In this document: piece by piece, positions 54,301-62,519 of the stretch | Layout: every line of letters starts with the position of its first letter | Position numbering within the stretch: position 1 is the first letter of the stretch | Assembly: GCA_964625855.1 (NCBI GenBank) | Contig: CAZVFC010000041.1 | Span: forward strand, 20,477-84,476 | Direction: 5' to 3' | Length of the DNA: 64,000 nt | From: JAPLUA01 sp964625855 | Lineage (GTDB): Bacteria > Verrucomicrobiota > Verrucomicrobiia > Limisphaerales > UBA8199 | Position numbers and translations under genes: made by a program | The notes under the pieces: model-generated | Seen by the model: the letters and a program-made list of their open reading frames with translations, nothing else | Database searches by the model: none | Told to the model about the DNA's origin: nothing

Positions 54301-54624
54301 TTCGACGTAATCGCCCACTGCCGACAGCGTCACAGGAGTGGCCGAGAAAAGCGCCTGCGCTTCGATATGCCCGCTGGTGGTGGTGCCAATGCCGAAGCGG
54401 AGACTGTTGGATACAATGCTGGGCGCAGGATTCCAGGTCTTGGATGACAAGAGTTGGTAGGCGGTGGCGGTGGCCGTGGGGCCGGCTGGAGATGGGGAAT
54501 TGAGAGTGCTGGTGGAGAAATCATCGCTGAATATCGTTGCGCCGGACGAGCCCACAGTTGAGATCAGCAAGGGAAAGAACAGGAGCAGGCTTTGCCTGAA
54601 CCACACAATGGCAGCGCGCGACAT
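51346..54624 (-). CDS. large exported pectate lyase with multiple accessory domains
   Basis: From ATG 54624 (1092 residues; the frame extends to 54669) there is a signal peptide (VWFRQSLLLFFPLLISTVGS). An N-terminal module of about 280 residues is shared with the PATR protein at 56338. An Ig-like/Big1 domain follows (VTVVATNSAGAAVTNSAVTL). The pectate lyase domain begins FPGAEGAGAYATGGRGGDVY and has NNVIVRHLRTRLGTN and IIVDHLSASWSVDE. A dockerin-like loop (DTDSDGMPDYWE) comes next. An Ig/cadherin-like domain and a C-terminal domain end the protein (YTVQASTNLVSWLDLLTTN; FYRAVLGP). It should depolymerise pectin outside the cell. Confidence 0.87.
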   Translation of the reverse strand: MSRAAIVWFRQSLLLFFPLLISTVGSSGATIFSDDFSTSTLNSPSPAGPTATATAYQLLSSKTWNPAPSIVSNSLRFGIGTTTSGHIEAQALFSATPVTLSAVGDYVELTVTFTNTSGLFAQSGHLGLGLYGSGGVAPLAGGMNGTAVTNTAGVTAGAQGWRGYVSRVAHNGGTHRLATRPAQSFAAGNNQDLVTEGSNSQSYTGAVNLASVASTLTVAPGSQLTENLRITLTAANICQIETRLYQGSNTFGTLLSSQSATGVSGGNFYNAFDALAIGWRATANTLATTIDIASITVSAQIAGSAVAGILFQQQPTDAAVGADISPPVTVVATNSAGAAVTNSAVTLGLTSGTGTLNGTTTHYTDASGVATFTNLSLSTPGAKQLQAVCGSATVTSDTFNILGAATAAFPGAEGAGAYATGGRGGDVYYVTTLADTGAGSLRSGISGAPASGRTICFKVAGNIALNSTLTINRPNLTIAGQTAPGDGICFQDYSFNIAANNVIVRHLRTRLGTNALQEADSMWINAGTNIIVDHLSASWSVDETLSASRRIANLTVQNCFITESLNNSIHVKGAHGYGGLISSASNVTYSYLRNLYAHNNSRNPRIGSDSQAGTLRLDFRNNVIYNYGGRAGYTGGTNEFCEVNYVGNYCIKGPSSSYNYILEGGALGTHVYQSGNYIDLNKNSLVDGANTGWAMFSGTYTQTNSPFSVPAATTESAAAAYQRVVALAGAMPWRRDANDQRIARTVRHQYGSLVDFVGAINQPTEYITNTGAVGVRGWPALVSEVAPTDTDSDGMPDYWELATGLNPNLPSDRNYTNVLTGYTRLEEHLNWLADAHALCDRNGGVDVSLRAATGGATNLAYSVGGSSNGTVSLLGDGYTARFTAAANTSGLAGFTFSATDPATAASFGPVDYGILITTTNAPVSNTAPVLAAITNHTLIAGNVVNFTCDVTDTDMPPQTIGFTLQNAPLGATLGTNTGTFNWRPTVAQSSTTNTLSIVATDSGIPAMSATQSFTVAVLPPVRPALEQAAVNAGAFRLTVTGDSGPDYTVQASTNLVSWLDLLTTNSPVPPFSWVDPEAGSFARRFYRAVLGP

Positions 54625-54669
54625 CCTTATCGGCCCGAACAGGCCGGCCAAAAGCGGGTACTGAGGCAT

Positions 54670-54794
54670 AGTTTGCTGCTTGTTAACCTGCCAGATTTGC
54701 TGGGGATGTCACGGTGCGATTTCCATCCGCCCAGTGTCTGCCTCTGCCACCCGGGCCTGACGGCGAGCGCAGTCCCGCTTGTCCTGTACAGGGG
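54670..54794. other. upstream region of the pectate lyase gene
   Basis: No gene is seen. It borders the long palindrome that follows. Confidence 0.4.
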
Positions 54795-54844
54795 CCCCGG
54801 TGAGTCTCCCATGGGGAGCGGTCCCCATGGGAGACTCACCGGGG
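54795..54844. repeat. perfect long palindrome, 23-bp arms
   Basis: The arms 54795-54817 and 54822-54844 are perfect inverted copies with a GCGG loop of 4 nt. The left arm starts CCCCGGTGAGTCTCCC. It is preceded by the self-complementary GGGGCCCC (54791-54798). It is about 170 bases upstream of the minus-strand pectate lyase start. No T-tract follows on either strand, so it does not look like a normal terminator. Confidence 0.9.
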
Positions 54845-55341
54845 TCTCACCGTGCCCGCACCATTGCCGGATCGGGCCCGCTGGGAGGACAAAGATCAAT
54901 TCGATCGCTGCAACTCTCTTGATAAGAGCGACATACATAGCTGCATCCAGTTCTCAAGAAGTAAGACTTCGGCGAACCCGCTCTGGGTGTCGTTCTCGTC
55001 GTCGTCCGCCTCCTCGTGCTCGATTGGGCTCCTTTCGATTATGATTACGAGGACGATGAGTTGCGGCTTTGCCGAATGCTAACCTCAAGAAGGCACCCTC
55101 CGCCTCCCTGAACTTGCGCGACATCTCAGCCTGCCACAGTGCAAAGATGTCAAGCCATTCCTGCAAAAAAGGGGGTGGACGGCATCACCCAAACGGGTGT
55201 AAGATGCGTTTATTAGAGCTCTGCTATAGGGTCACAACCGAAGCGCTGTTTGAATTGCCGGAGTGGCGGTGCGAAAGCGCGATGGCTTTGAACCGCACAG
55301 TGGTGAGTATCGTCGGCATCAATGCTGTTTGAATAACGATC
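54845..55341. other. gap before the pseudopilin gene, no convincing gene
   Basis: Frames on either strand have no family. The minus strand around 54980-55060 is rich in Glu/Asp codons (ctcgtcgtcgtcc on the plus strand), a type of purine-biased tract also seen near 42670-42710. These tracts are not coding as far as I can tell. Confidence 0.35.
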
Positions 55342-56235
55342 ATGATGACTGCACAAAAGGCCAGGTCAGCCCTGATTCATAATGCCTCTGCGCGCGGCGG
55401 CCCCGGGACCTCGGGGTCCGGCACCGGTGGCGCGTTTACTCTTATTGAACTGCTCGTGGTGATCGCGATCATTGCCATCCTGGCGGCCTTGTTGTTGCCT
55501 GCCCTCAGCTCCGCCAAGGAAAAGGCGATGCGCATCAACTGCACCAGCAATCTCCGCCAAATCGGTGTCGGGGTGGCGGTCTATGGCACGGACAACAATG
55601 ATCTCCTGCCTCAGCGGAGCTGGCCGCAGGGCCAGAATCCGTGGCAAACGTACGAGGCCTGCCGGGTCAATCTGGGAACTAGCGTCGTCAGCCGAGGGCC
55701 TTACAACCTTGGGATCTTGTTCTTCAGCAAGGCGGTGCCCGACCCGAAGATCTTCTATTGTGCGAGCGGAAGCAAGGTGAGCCAGACCTGGAGCTACAAC
55801 TATTACTCCACCCCGCCCAACACCTGGCCCTCGACCCCGGCCGATAGTGGCGATGATAATGTCCGCACCGGTTACAACTATTATCCCCAGGTGAAAGAAC
55901 TCGAGTTGGTGCAGGGCTACCAGTTGCCCAAGCTGGCCTATGGGACCTACGTGGACAGCGTGGGCAACAAGCTCAAGGAGCCGGTTCCCGTGAAGTCCAG
56001 CGACATTAATCTATCCAAGAGCGTTTCCACCGACTTACTCCATTCACTCGACGTTCTGCCCCACAGGAGCGGAAAGAACGCCGCGGGAGTGAACGCGCTC
56101 TTTGGCGACAGCCACGTGAGGTTCGAGACCACTCGGGCCAACCCGCAGGCGTTCAACACGACACTCTGGGCGGAACCCGGCCCCGGGGGCGTGCCCCTTA
56201 ATTTCCGGCGGATCGTTTATCATTTTCAGCCCTGA
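55342..56235 (+). CDS. pseudopilin (prepilin-type cleavage/methylation domain) protein
   Basis: The 297-residue protein has the prepilin signature GGAFTLIELLVVIAIIAILA, with Glu at position +5 of the mature protein. A long N-terminal leader rich in Gly and Ser (residues 1-30) precedes the cleavage site. The C-terminal part has the DUF1559-like end (GKNAAGVNALFGDSHVRFE) with tyrosine-rich strands before it. Such proteins are abundant in Planctomycetes and Verrucomicrobiota and are processed by prepilin peptidase. Role in type II secretion or surface display is likely. It precedes the PATR protein gene by 102 bases. Confidence 0.9.
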   Translation: MMTAQKARSALIHNASARGGPGTSGSGTGGAFTLIELLVVIAIIAILAALLLPALSSAKEKAMRINCTSNLRQIGVGVAVYGTDNNDLLPQRSWPQGQNPWQTYEACRVNLGTSVVSRGPYNLGILFFSKAVPDPKIFYCASGSKVSQTWSYNYYSTPPNTWPSTPADSGDDNVRTGYNYYPQVKELELVQGYQLPKLAYGTYVDSVGNKLKEPVPVKSSDINLSKSVSTDLLHSLDVLPHRSGKNAAGVNALFGDSHVRFETTRANPQAFNTTLWAEPGPGGVPLNFRRIVYHFQP

Positions 56236-56337
56236 GCGGATCTAGCACTTTCACAACAACCCTGTTCAACCACACTAATGACCCTTGCCTGTAGCCTCGG
56301 TCGTTTCGTTCCTAACTGAGCAACCTCAAACCCGACA

Positions 56338-59300
56338 ATGAATATGAAAAGAGTCCTCATTAGTTACATCGCTCTTACCCTCCTGGCCGGCGCGCCGCTG
56401 GCACCCGCGGCAACCATCTTCTTCAGTGACAACTTTTCCAACGGGAGCACACTCAACGATCTCGCCCCGGCGGAACCCACGATCAATTCCGCCAGTTATC
56501 AACTCTCGTCTTCGAAGTCGTGGAATCCAGCGCCAACATTGACCAGCGGGGATCTCAAGTTCGGTATCGCCACCACTACCGGTGGTGGCATCGAAGTTCA
56601 GGCTCTATTCACCACCAACCCGGTGGCCCTGGTGTTGCCGGGCGACTACATCCGAATGACGGTGACCTTCACCAACACCGCCGGCTTGCTAACGGCCGCC
56701 GGCTTGTGGGGATTCGGCCTGTATAACGGCGCTCAGGTGGCGCCGCTAGCGGGCGGGCTCAACGCCACAGCGCTGAATAGTGCCACCGACAAGGTGGCGG
56801 GTGGGGTGCAGAACTGGCAGGGATACTGGGGACAACGAGGTTACACGGGTGAGAATTCGCGAATCGTGAGGCGTTTGGCCCAAACGACCGGAGTGGATAA
56901 TCGCAATCAGAACCTCACCAGCACCGGCAGCGGCAGCCAAAGTTATGCGAGCCCGGCGGGGGCGACGGTGGGATCGCAATCAACCGCCCCGTCCGGGGCG
57001 CTGGTTGTTGGCAACACCTACACTGTGGTGTTGAGGATAGACCTGATTTCAGATGGTACCCTGGCGATTACCAACACCTACTACGACGGTCCAGACACGA
57101 CTGGAACGGTGGTCTCCACCTTCGGCGCCGAGGCTACCGGGGCCAATTTCTTCACCAGCTCGTTTGACGGTCTGGCCATCGGCTGGCGCGCGCGGGCGAA
57201 TACCACCGGGGGAACCGTCATGGACATTACCTCCATCACGGTGGATGGATCAGCGACCGTCATCACGACCCCGCCGGACATCGTTACTCAACCGGTGCCC
57301 GTCACGGTGCCCAGTGGCGGTTCCTGTGCTTACTCGGTCGTGGCGCAAGGCTTTGGCATGACCTATCAGTGGCATCGTTACGGCACCAACCTGGTCAATG
57401 GCGACAACATCTCCGGCGCGACGAGCCCCGACCTGGTGATTTCCCCCGCCAGCGCGGCGGACGTCGCTGCCGGGGCGGATGGCTACTACGTCACAGTGAC
57501 TGGTACCGGTGGTTATACCACGAACTCGGTGAAATGCTCCCTCACCTTGGGAACAGCCTCGTCCTTGGTTTGGTCCGGCGCGGGCAGCACGTGGGATCTG
57601 GGCACCAGCGCCAGTTGGTTGAAGGTCGGCAATCCTGCGACCTTCAACTACGGCGACGCGGTCACCTTCAATGATACCGCCGCCTTCGGCAATTTGCTCG
57701 TCACCTTGGACGGCAACTACCTCAGTGCTTCATCGGTCACGGTGGATACCAGTCCCGGTGTGGATTACGTCTTCGCGGGCACCGGCAGCTTTGCCGGCCC
57801 GGGGACGCTGATCTACGAAGGCGCCGGCCTCTTGACTATGAACAGCCCGAATTCGTATACCGGCGGCACCATTATCAGCAACCAAACCGCCTATCTCGTC
57901 CTGAACAACTACAACGCGCTGGGGAACGGCCCGGTCACCCTGGCCAAAGCCGGCGGGCAGATGGAGATCGTCCCAGCCGGCAACGCCAGCTACGGAATCG
58001 TCGGCGACGTCATTGTGGCCGATGACTTCAACATCATTTACGATGCCACCAGCGCCTATGGTGCCGTCTTCCTGGGCAAGCTGTCTGGCACCTCCGGCAA
58101 GACCCTGACCATCACGTTGAACCCCGCCGCGACCGACCTCTCCAGGGTCCGTGTTTACGGCGCGAACACTGTCTGCGACGCGAACCTGAATCTGGTGGAT
58201 TCCCGTACCGTCTTCGCTTCCTACCAGGGAACCCAAATGTATAACGGTGTGATTTCCGGTGCCGGCTCTTTCATGCAGAAAGGCGCGATCGCTTACCTCA
58301 ACGGCGCAAGCACGTATTCCGGCGGCACAACTCCTGCCACCGGCTACATTGGTCTCGGAACCAGTACGACCGTGGACGGCGGCGGGACTGTGCTTTCCGG
58401 CCCGATTGGAACCGGTCCGCTGTCGCTCTTCCCGGATTCTACGACCAGCACGACCGGCAGCGGGGGTCTCTTGGCCTTCGGCGGCCCCCGGACGATCGCG
58501 AATCCGATCCAATATCAGAGCGGCACCAACAACCTGACCTTAATCATCGGTGGCACCAACGCGTTGACCTTCTCCGGTCCCATCACCCTCAACGGCAACG
58601 ACGGCCTCGGCGGCCCAGTCAACCGGATCTTCCAGGTGACCAACACGGCCTTGACCACATTCTCGGGCGATATCAGCGATCTCGGCTCGGCGGGATTCGG
58701 ACTGACCAAAACCGGTCCCGGCACCCTGGCGCTGGACGGCATTGCGACCTACACCGGGGCCACCACCGTCAGCAACGGGACCCTGCAGGTTAATGGCCAA
58801 CTTGCTGCGGCCAGCGCGGTTACGGTCACTACTAATGCCACTCTCGGCGGCATCGGAACGATAGGTGGTTCCGTATCCGTCAATGCGGGCGGCACGATCG
58901 CCCCGGGTACGTCCATTGGCACTCTTAATATCGGCGGCAACCTCAGCCTGGCTGGTACCCTCAACATCGAGGTCAACAAATCCGCCTCGCCGACCAGCGA
59001 CAAAGTGGCATTGTCCGGCGCCTTGAACGTCAGCGCCACCGGCGCCATAACCGTGACCAACCTCGGTCCCGCTCTCGCGAAAGGCGACACCTTCGCCATC
59101 TTCGACAAGGCTGTGGCCAATGGGGGCAGCCTGCCGATTACTGGCGCTAACATGGTCTGGGTCAACAAGCTGGCCGTCAACGGCACGATTGAAGTGCTCT
59201 CAGGAGTTGCGGCCCCGGTAACCATCGGTGGAATCACCCCGGCGGGCATCTCCTACAACGGTGGTGCCGGCTCGGAGTTCGTGCTCATGCAATCCCCGAT

Positions 59301-59409
59301 GGTGGCTCCGGCGTCTTGGACGCCTGTGACGACCAACACTGCCACCCCCGGCGTGTTTCCGATCGTGGTGGGCACAGGCCAGAGTTACTTCCGCATCCTG
59401 AGCCGATAA
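56338..59409 (+). CDS. exported autotransporter-associated beta-strand (PATR) repeat protein
   Basis: The 1023-residue protein has a signal peptide (MKRVLISYIALTLLAGAPLA) and the 280-residue LamG-like module also present in the pectate lyase. An Ig-like domain follows (VTQPVPVTVPSGGSCAYSVV). Then come PATR repeats (VWSGAGSTWDLGTSASWLKV; NSYTGGTIISNQTAYLVLNN; ATYTGATTVSNGTLQVNGQL). The end is SYFRILSR. The repeats form an extended beta-solenoid stalk. No membrane beta-barrel is visible, so secretion does not use a classical type V barrel of its own. Role probably adhesive. A terminator at 59450 follows. Confidence 0.9.
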   Translation: MNMKRVLISYIALTLLAGAPLAPAATIFFSDNFSNGSTLNDLAPAEPTINSASYQLSSSKSWNPAPTLTSGDLKFGIATTTGGGIEVQALFTTNPVALVLPGDYIRMTVTFTNTAGLLTAAGLWGFGLYNGAQVAPLAGGLNATALNSATDKVAGGVQNWQGYWGQRGYTGENSRIVRRLAQTTGVDNRNQNLTSTGSGSQSYASPAGATVGSQSTAPSGALVVGNTYTVVLRIDLISDGTLAITNTYYDGPDTTGTVVSTFGAEATGANFFTSSFDGLAIGWRARANTTGGTVMDITSITVDGSATVITTPPDIVTQPVPVTVPSGGSCAYSVVAQGFGMTYQWHRYGTNLVNGDNISGATSPDLVISPASAADVAAGADGYYVTVTGTGGYTTNSVKCSLTLGTASSLVWSGAGSTWDLGTSASWLKVGNPATFNYGDAVTFNDTAAFGNLLVTLDGNYLSASSVTVDTSPGVDYVFAGTGSFAGPGTLIYEGAGLLTMNSPNSYTGGTIISNQTAYLVLNNYNALGNGPVTLAKAGGQMEIVPAGNASYGIVGDVIVADDFNIIYDATSAYGAVFLGKLSGTSGKTLTITLNPAATDLSRVRVYGANTVCDANLNLVDSRTVFASYQGTQMYNGVISGAGSFMQKGAIAYLNGASTYSGGTTPATGYIGLGTSTTVDGGGTVLSGPIGTGPLSLFPDSTTSTTGSGGLLAFGGPRTIANPIQYQSGTNNLTLIIGGTNALTFSGPITLNGNDGLGGPVNRIFQVTNTALTTFSGDISDLGSAGFGLTKTGPGTLALDGIATYTGATTVSNGTLQVNGQLAAASAVTVTTNATLGGIGTIGGSVSVNAGGTIAPGTSIGTLNIGGNLSLAGTLNIEVNKSASPTSDKVALSGALNVSATGAITVTNLGPALAKGDTFAIFDKAVANGGSLPITGANMVWVNKLAVNGTIEVLSGVAAPVTIGGITPAGISYNGGAGSEFVLMQSPMVAPASWTPVTTNTATPGVFPIVVGTGQSYFRILSR

Positions 59410-59449
59410 CGCTCGGCTTCCGTAACGAAACCTGATTCTTATCCCGAGC

Positions 59450-59476
59450 GCCGGGGGCTTGCGCCCCGGCCCTTTT
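59450..59476 (+). terminator. rho-independent terminator of the PATR gene
   Basis: GCCGGGG (59450-59456) and CCCCGGC (59464-59470) form a 7-bp stem with a 7-nt loop, followed by CCTTTT. Confidence 0.65.
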
Positions 59477-59680
59477 GCAGAACGGACAAGCTTGGTCTTC
59501 GTTATTGATCCGGCCCACGAACGTATTCACTCCGCGTTGTGAATAACTTTTTCTTCCCTTTTGTGAGGGAACTTGCTTAAATCTGCAGGGTGAGTGGGTT
59601 GGTTCTTTGAGCAACTCTCGCAAATCGTGTGCGCGCGGGCTCACGTCCGCCCCAACATACAAAGAAGCTGAACAAGACCT

Positions 59681-60610
59681 ATGAAAAGACTGAATATCAT
59701 TCTCGTCACTCTAACCGTCGCATTCGCGCCGGCCCTGCTGCTCCCCGGCGCCGACCTCGTTAACGACACATGGTTGGATGGCACGCGTTCCGACCCGGGG
59801 GCCTACTCGGAGTATGGCGTGGACGCCGACCTTGACGGCAACATCGAGTCCGCATGGTTTCAGGGAGGAACAGGAACACTGGATCCGGTTGGCTTGGGCG
59901 GTCCACTCCGCGGCGATCTGACCGCGGGTGGAACAGGTTCGGGCTCCTGGACCACGTATTTCACTCCGAATGCCAACTCCGTCACTCTGGCCAATGTGGG
60001 TGATATGCTCAAGGTGACTTGGGCTTTCAAGCTCGGCAACGTGGGAATACAAAACTCGAGCCAGAACTTCCGCGTGGCGCTGGTGGAGACGCCGGATGCC
60101 GACAGGATCCAAACCAGCGGCGCCCCGCCCGACAGCACGTTCACCGGGTACGGAATGCTCATGAACATGGGCGTCACCTTGGGCCGCACCACTCCCTTCC
60201 GGATCGTGGAGCGATCGCTGCTGACCACTGGTAACCTGCTCAGCAGCTCCGGTAACTGGGCCACGTTCGCCGATGACACTGCGGTCGTGGGGGACACCGG
60301 CTACGCCGCCGACACACTCTACACGTTCGTGATGTCGCTGACCCGCACGGCTGCGGGTCTGGACATTGCCGCCAGCATCACAGGGGGCTCGCTGGGCAAC
60401 GATGGTGTGCTCCAGACGTCTGGTTCTGATGCCTCGCCGAACACCTACACCTTTGACACATTCGCCATCCGCCCATCCAGCGCGACTGGGACAGCGCAGA
60501 TATTCGATACCAGCCTGTTCCAGGTCGAACTCACTCAAGTGCCCGAACCCAGTATGCTGGCGCTGCTGGGCCTGGGCGGGCTGGGGCTTTTCCTGCGCCG
60601 TCGCAAGTAA
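59681..60610 (+). CDS. PEP-CTERM sorted exported protein
   Basis: The 309-residue protein has a signal peptide (MKRLNIILVTLTVAFAPALL) and a beta-rich body (LVNDTWLDGTRSDPGAYSEY). The PEP-CTERM tail reads VPEPSMLALLGLGGLGLFLR followed by RRK. No exosortase gene is in the window; it must be encoded elsewhere. The body resembles LamG or discoidin-like beta-sandwich domains, but I cannot name a ligand. The gene has its own region upstream and a strong terminator downstream. Confidence 0.9.
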   Translation: MKRLNIILVTLTVAFAPALLLPGADLVNDTWLDGTRSDPGAYSEYGVDADLDGNIESAWFQGGTGTLDPVGLGGPLRGDLTAGGTGSGSWTTYFTPNANSVTLANVGDMLKVTWAFKLGNVGIQNSSQNFRVALVETPDADRIQTSGAPPDSTFTGYGMLMNMGVTLGRTTPFRIVERSLLTTGNLLSSSGNWATFADDTAVVGDTGYAADTLYTFVMSLTRTAAGLDIAASITGGSLGNDGVLQTSGSDASPNTYTFDTFAIRPSSATGTAQIFDTSLFQVELTQVPEPSMLALLGLGGLGLFLRRRK

Positions 60611-60637
60611 GGTCAGTTTGCAGTTCTGCTCAGATGC

Positions 60638-60666
60638 GAAGGCTGGCTATCGCCAGCCTTCTTTTT
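60638..60666 (+). terminator. rho-independent terminator
   Basis: GAAGGCTGGC (60638-60647) and GCCAGCCTTC (60652-60661) make a 10-bp stem with a 4-nt loop, followed by TTTTT. It ends the PEP-CTERM gene. Confidence 0.92.
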
Positions 60667-60706
60667 GTCGAATACTCAGGCGCAGCGCGCCCCCGAGTGC
60701 CTGGGA

Positions 60707-62503
60707 TCACATCTGCTCCAGCGTCTCGATGCCCAGCACCTCGAGGCCCTGTTGCAGGACCCTGGCCGTCAGGTCGCAGAGGACCAGGCGGCTGACGCGC
60801 TGGCCCGCCTCTGATTTCAGCACGGGGCAGTTCTCATAGAAGGCGGTGAAGCGTCCGGCCAGATCGTAGAGGTAGTTGCAGAGGAAGTTGGGACGATAGT
60901 CTTCGGCGACAGCTTCCAGCACGAGGCCGAAGTTGAGCAAGTGGCGGGCAAGCGCCAGCTCTTCGGGCGCGGCTAGCTCTACGCGGACGGCTGGCTCGGC
61001 GGCGGGGGCAGGCGAGACGCTCTGCCCTACGTTGCCTTTGCGGAAGATGCTGCGGATGCGGGCGTAGGCGTATTGCAGGTAGGGGGCGGTGTTGCCGTTC
61101 AGCGCCAGCAGCTTGTCCCAACTGAATACGTAGTCGCTCTGGCGATTGGGCAGGAGATCGGCGTATTTGACCGCCGAGATGCCTACGATGCGCGCAATCT
61201 CCCGCCGCTGTGCCTCGGGCAGGTCGGGACTCTTATCGGTGACCAGCTTGAAGGCGCGCTCTTCCGCCTCGTCCAGAAGTTCGGTCAGTCGCACGGTCTC
61301 GCCGGATCGGGTCTTAAACGGCTTGCCGTCTTCGCCCAGGATCGAGCCGAACCAAACATGGGCCAGCCGGGCCTTGGACTCGGGACTCCAGCGCCGGAAC
61401 GCCGCGAATAACTGACGGAAGTGCAGTTGCTGGCGGCCGTCGGTGACATAGATCACCTCGTCGGCGTGCCAGGTCTCCATGCGATGGGCCAGGGTGGCCA
61501 GGTCGGTGGTGGCGTAATTGAAGCCGCCGTCAGTCTTCTGGATGATGAAGGGGTTGGCAGTCCACTCGCCTTCCTTGTGGATGAGGAACGGATCGTCCTT
61601 GGGCGGCAGGGAGCCGTCCGACAGGATAGCTTTGGCGCCCCGGCTCTCGGCGGCAATCCCGTTCCGCATCAGGTCGTCCACCACGGCCTGCAGGCGCGGT
61701 TGGTAGAAGCTCTCGCCCAGGGTGTGGTCGAACTTCACCCCCAGCCGGCCATAGATGGTCTCGAACTGCGCCTGTGAATGCGCGATCATCTCGCGCCAGA
61801 TCGCCAGGTTCTCCGCGTCCCCGCCTTGCAGCTTCACCAGCTCGGCCCGCGCCCGATCCAGGGTGGCCTGGTTAAAGCCCGCCTTCTCGGGGTCGCACTG
61901 GGCGCTGATGGCCTTGTAGATACGTTCCATTTCGGCCAGCGGATCGCTCTGGAGCTTCGCGCGGTCCAGCAGCGTCTTCCAGCCCGTCAGCAACATCCCG
62001 AATTGCGTGCCCCAATCGCCGAGATGGTTGTCCGTAATAACCTTGTGGCCGAGCAGGCGCAGCGTGCGGGCCAGCGAATCACCCAGAATGGTCGAACGGA
62101 TATGGCCGACGTGCATGGACTTGGCGACGTTGGGCGAGCTGAAATCCACCACCACGGTGCGCGGCTGCGCCGCAGGCTCGAAGAAGAGATGCTCGCCGCG
62201 CGCGGCGGATTCCAGGGTTCGAGCCAGGGTGCCGGGTTTGAGCCGGAAATTCAGGAACCCCGCGCCGGCAACATCCACCTGCTCACAAATATCCCCGAGT
62301 TGGAGCTGGGCGACCACGTCGGTGGCCAGTTGGCGCGGGTTGGTCTTCCGGGCCTTGGCCAACGACATGAGAGCGTTGGTCTGGTAATCACCGAACTTCG
62401 CATCGGGGCACGGGCGGACCAGGACTGCGGCAGCATCGGCGTCGGGCAACCGGGCTTGCACGGCCTGCCGCAGGCGCTGCTCGATGGTTTTGTGGGGAAG
62501 CAC
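60707..62503 (-). CDS. argS: arginyl-tRNA synthetase
   Basis: I place the start at GTG 62503, giving 598 residues, the family's usual length. The long frame to 62668 overlaps the PtsN-like gene and is not credible. The protein has the class I HIGH-type motif in VVVDFSSPNVAKSMHVGHIR and HLGDWGTQFGMLLTGWKTL. The KMSKS-like GKPFKTRSGETVRL follows, with the DALR anticodon domain (PNFLCNYLYDLAGRFTAFYE) at the end. It charges tRNA-Arg. A REP-like element with core AGGCGAGACGC is read through in frame (GNVGQSVSPAPAAEP, nt 61006-61034). The gene starts 16 bases after the PtsN-like stop. Confidence 0.95.
   Translation of the reverse strand: MLPHKTIEQRLRQAVQARLPDADAAAVLVRPCPDAKFGDYQTNALMSLAKARKTNPRQLATDVVAQLQLGDICEQVDVAGAGFLNFRLKPGTLARTLESAARGEHLFFEPAAQPRTVVVDFSSPNVAKSMHVGHIRSTILGDSLARTLRLLGHKVITDNHLGDWGTQFGMLLTGWKTLLDRAKLQSDPLAEMERIYKAISAQCDPEKAGFNQATLDRARAELVKLQGGDAENLAIWREMIAHSQAQFETIYGRLGVKFDHTLGESFYQPRLQAVVDDLMRNGIAAESRGAKAILSDGSLPPKDDPFLIHKEGEWTANPFIIQKTDGGFNYATTDLATLAHRMETWHADEVIYVTDGRQQLHFRQLFAAFRRWSPESKARLAHVWFGSILGEDGKPFKTRSGETVRLTELLDEAEERAFKLVTDKSPDLPEAQRREIARIVGISAVKYADLLPNRQSDYVFSWDKLLALNGNTAPYLQYAYARIRSIFRKGNVGQSVSPAPAAEPAVRVELAAPEELALARHLLNFGLVLEAVAEDYRPNFLCNYLYDLAGRFTAFYENCPVLKSEAGQRVSRLVLCDLTARVLQQGLEVLGIETLEQM
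61006..61034. repeat. REP-like element inside argS
   Basis: GGGCAG (61006-61011) and CTGCCC (61022-61027) pair around the AGGCGAGACGC core. The element is continuous with the argS reading frame and codes for residues that are not part of the synthetase family. Confidence 0.75.
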
Positions 62504-62519
62504 GGGGCGGGACGCGCGG

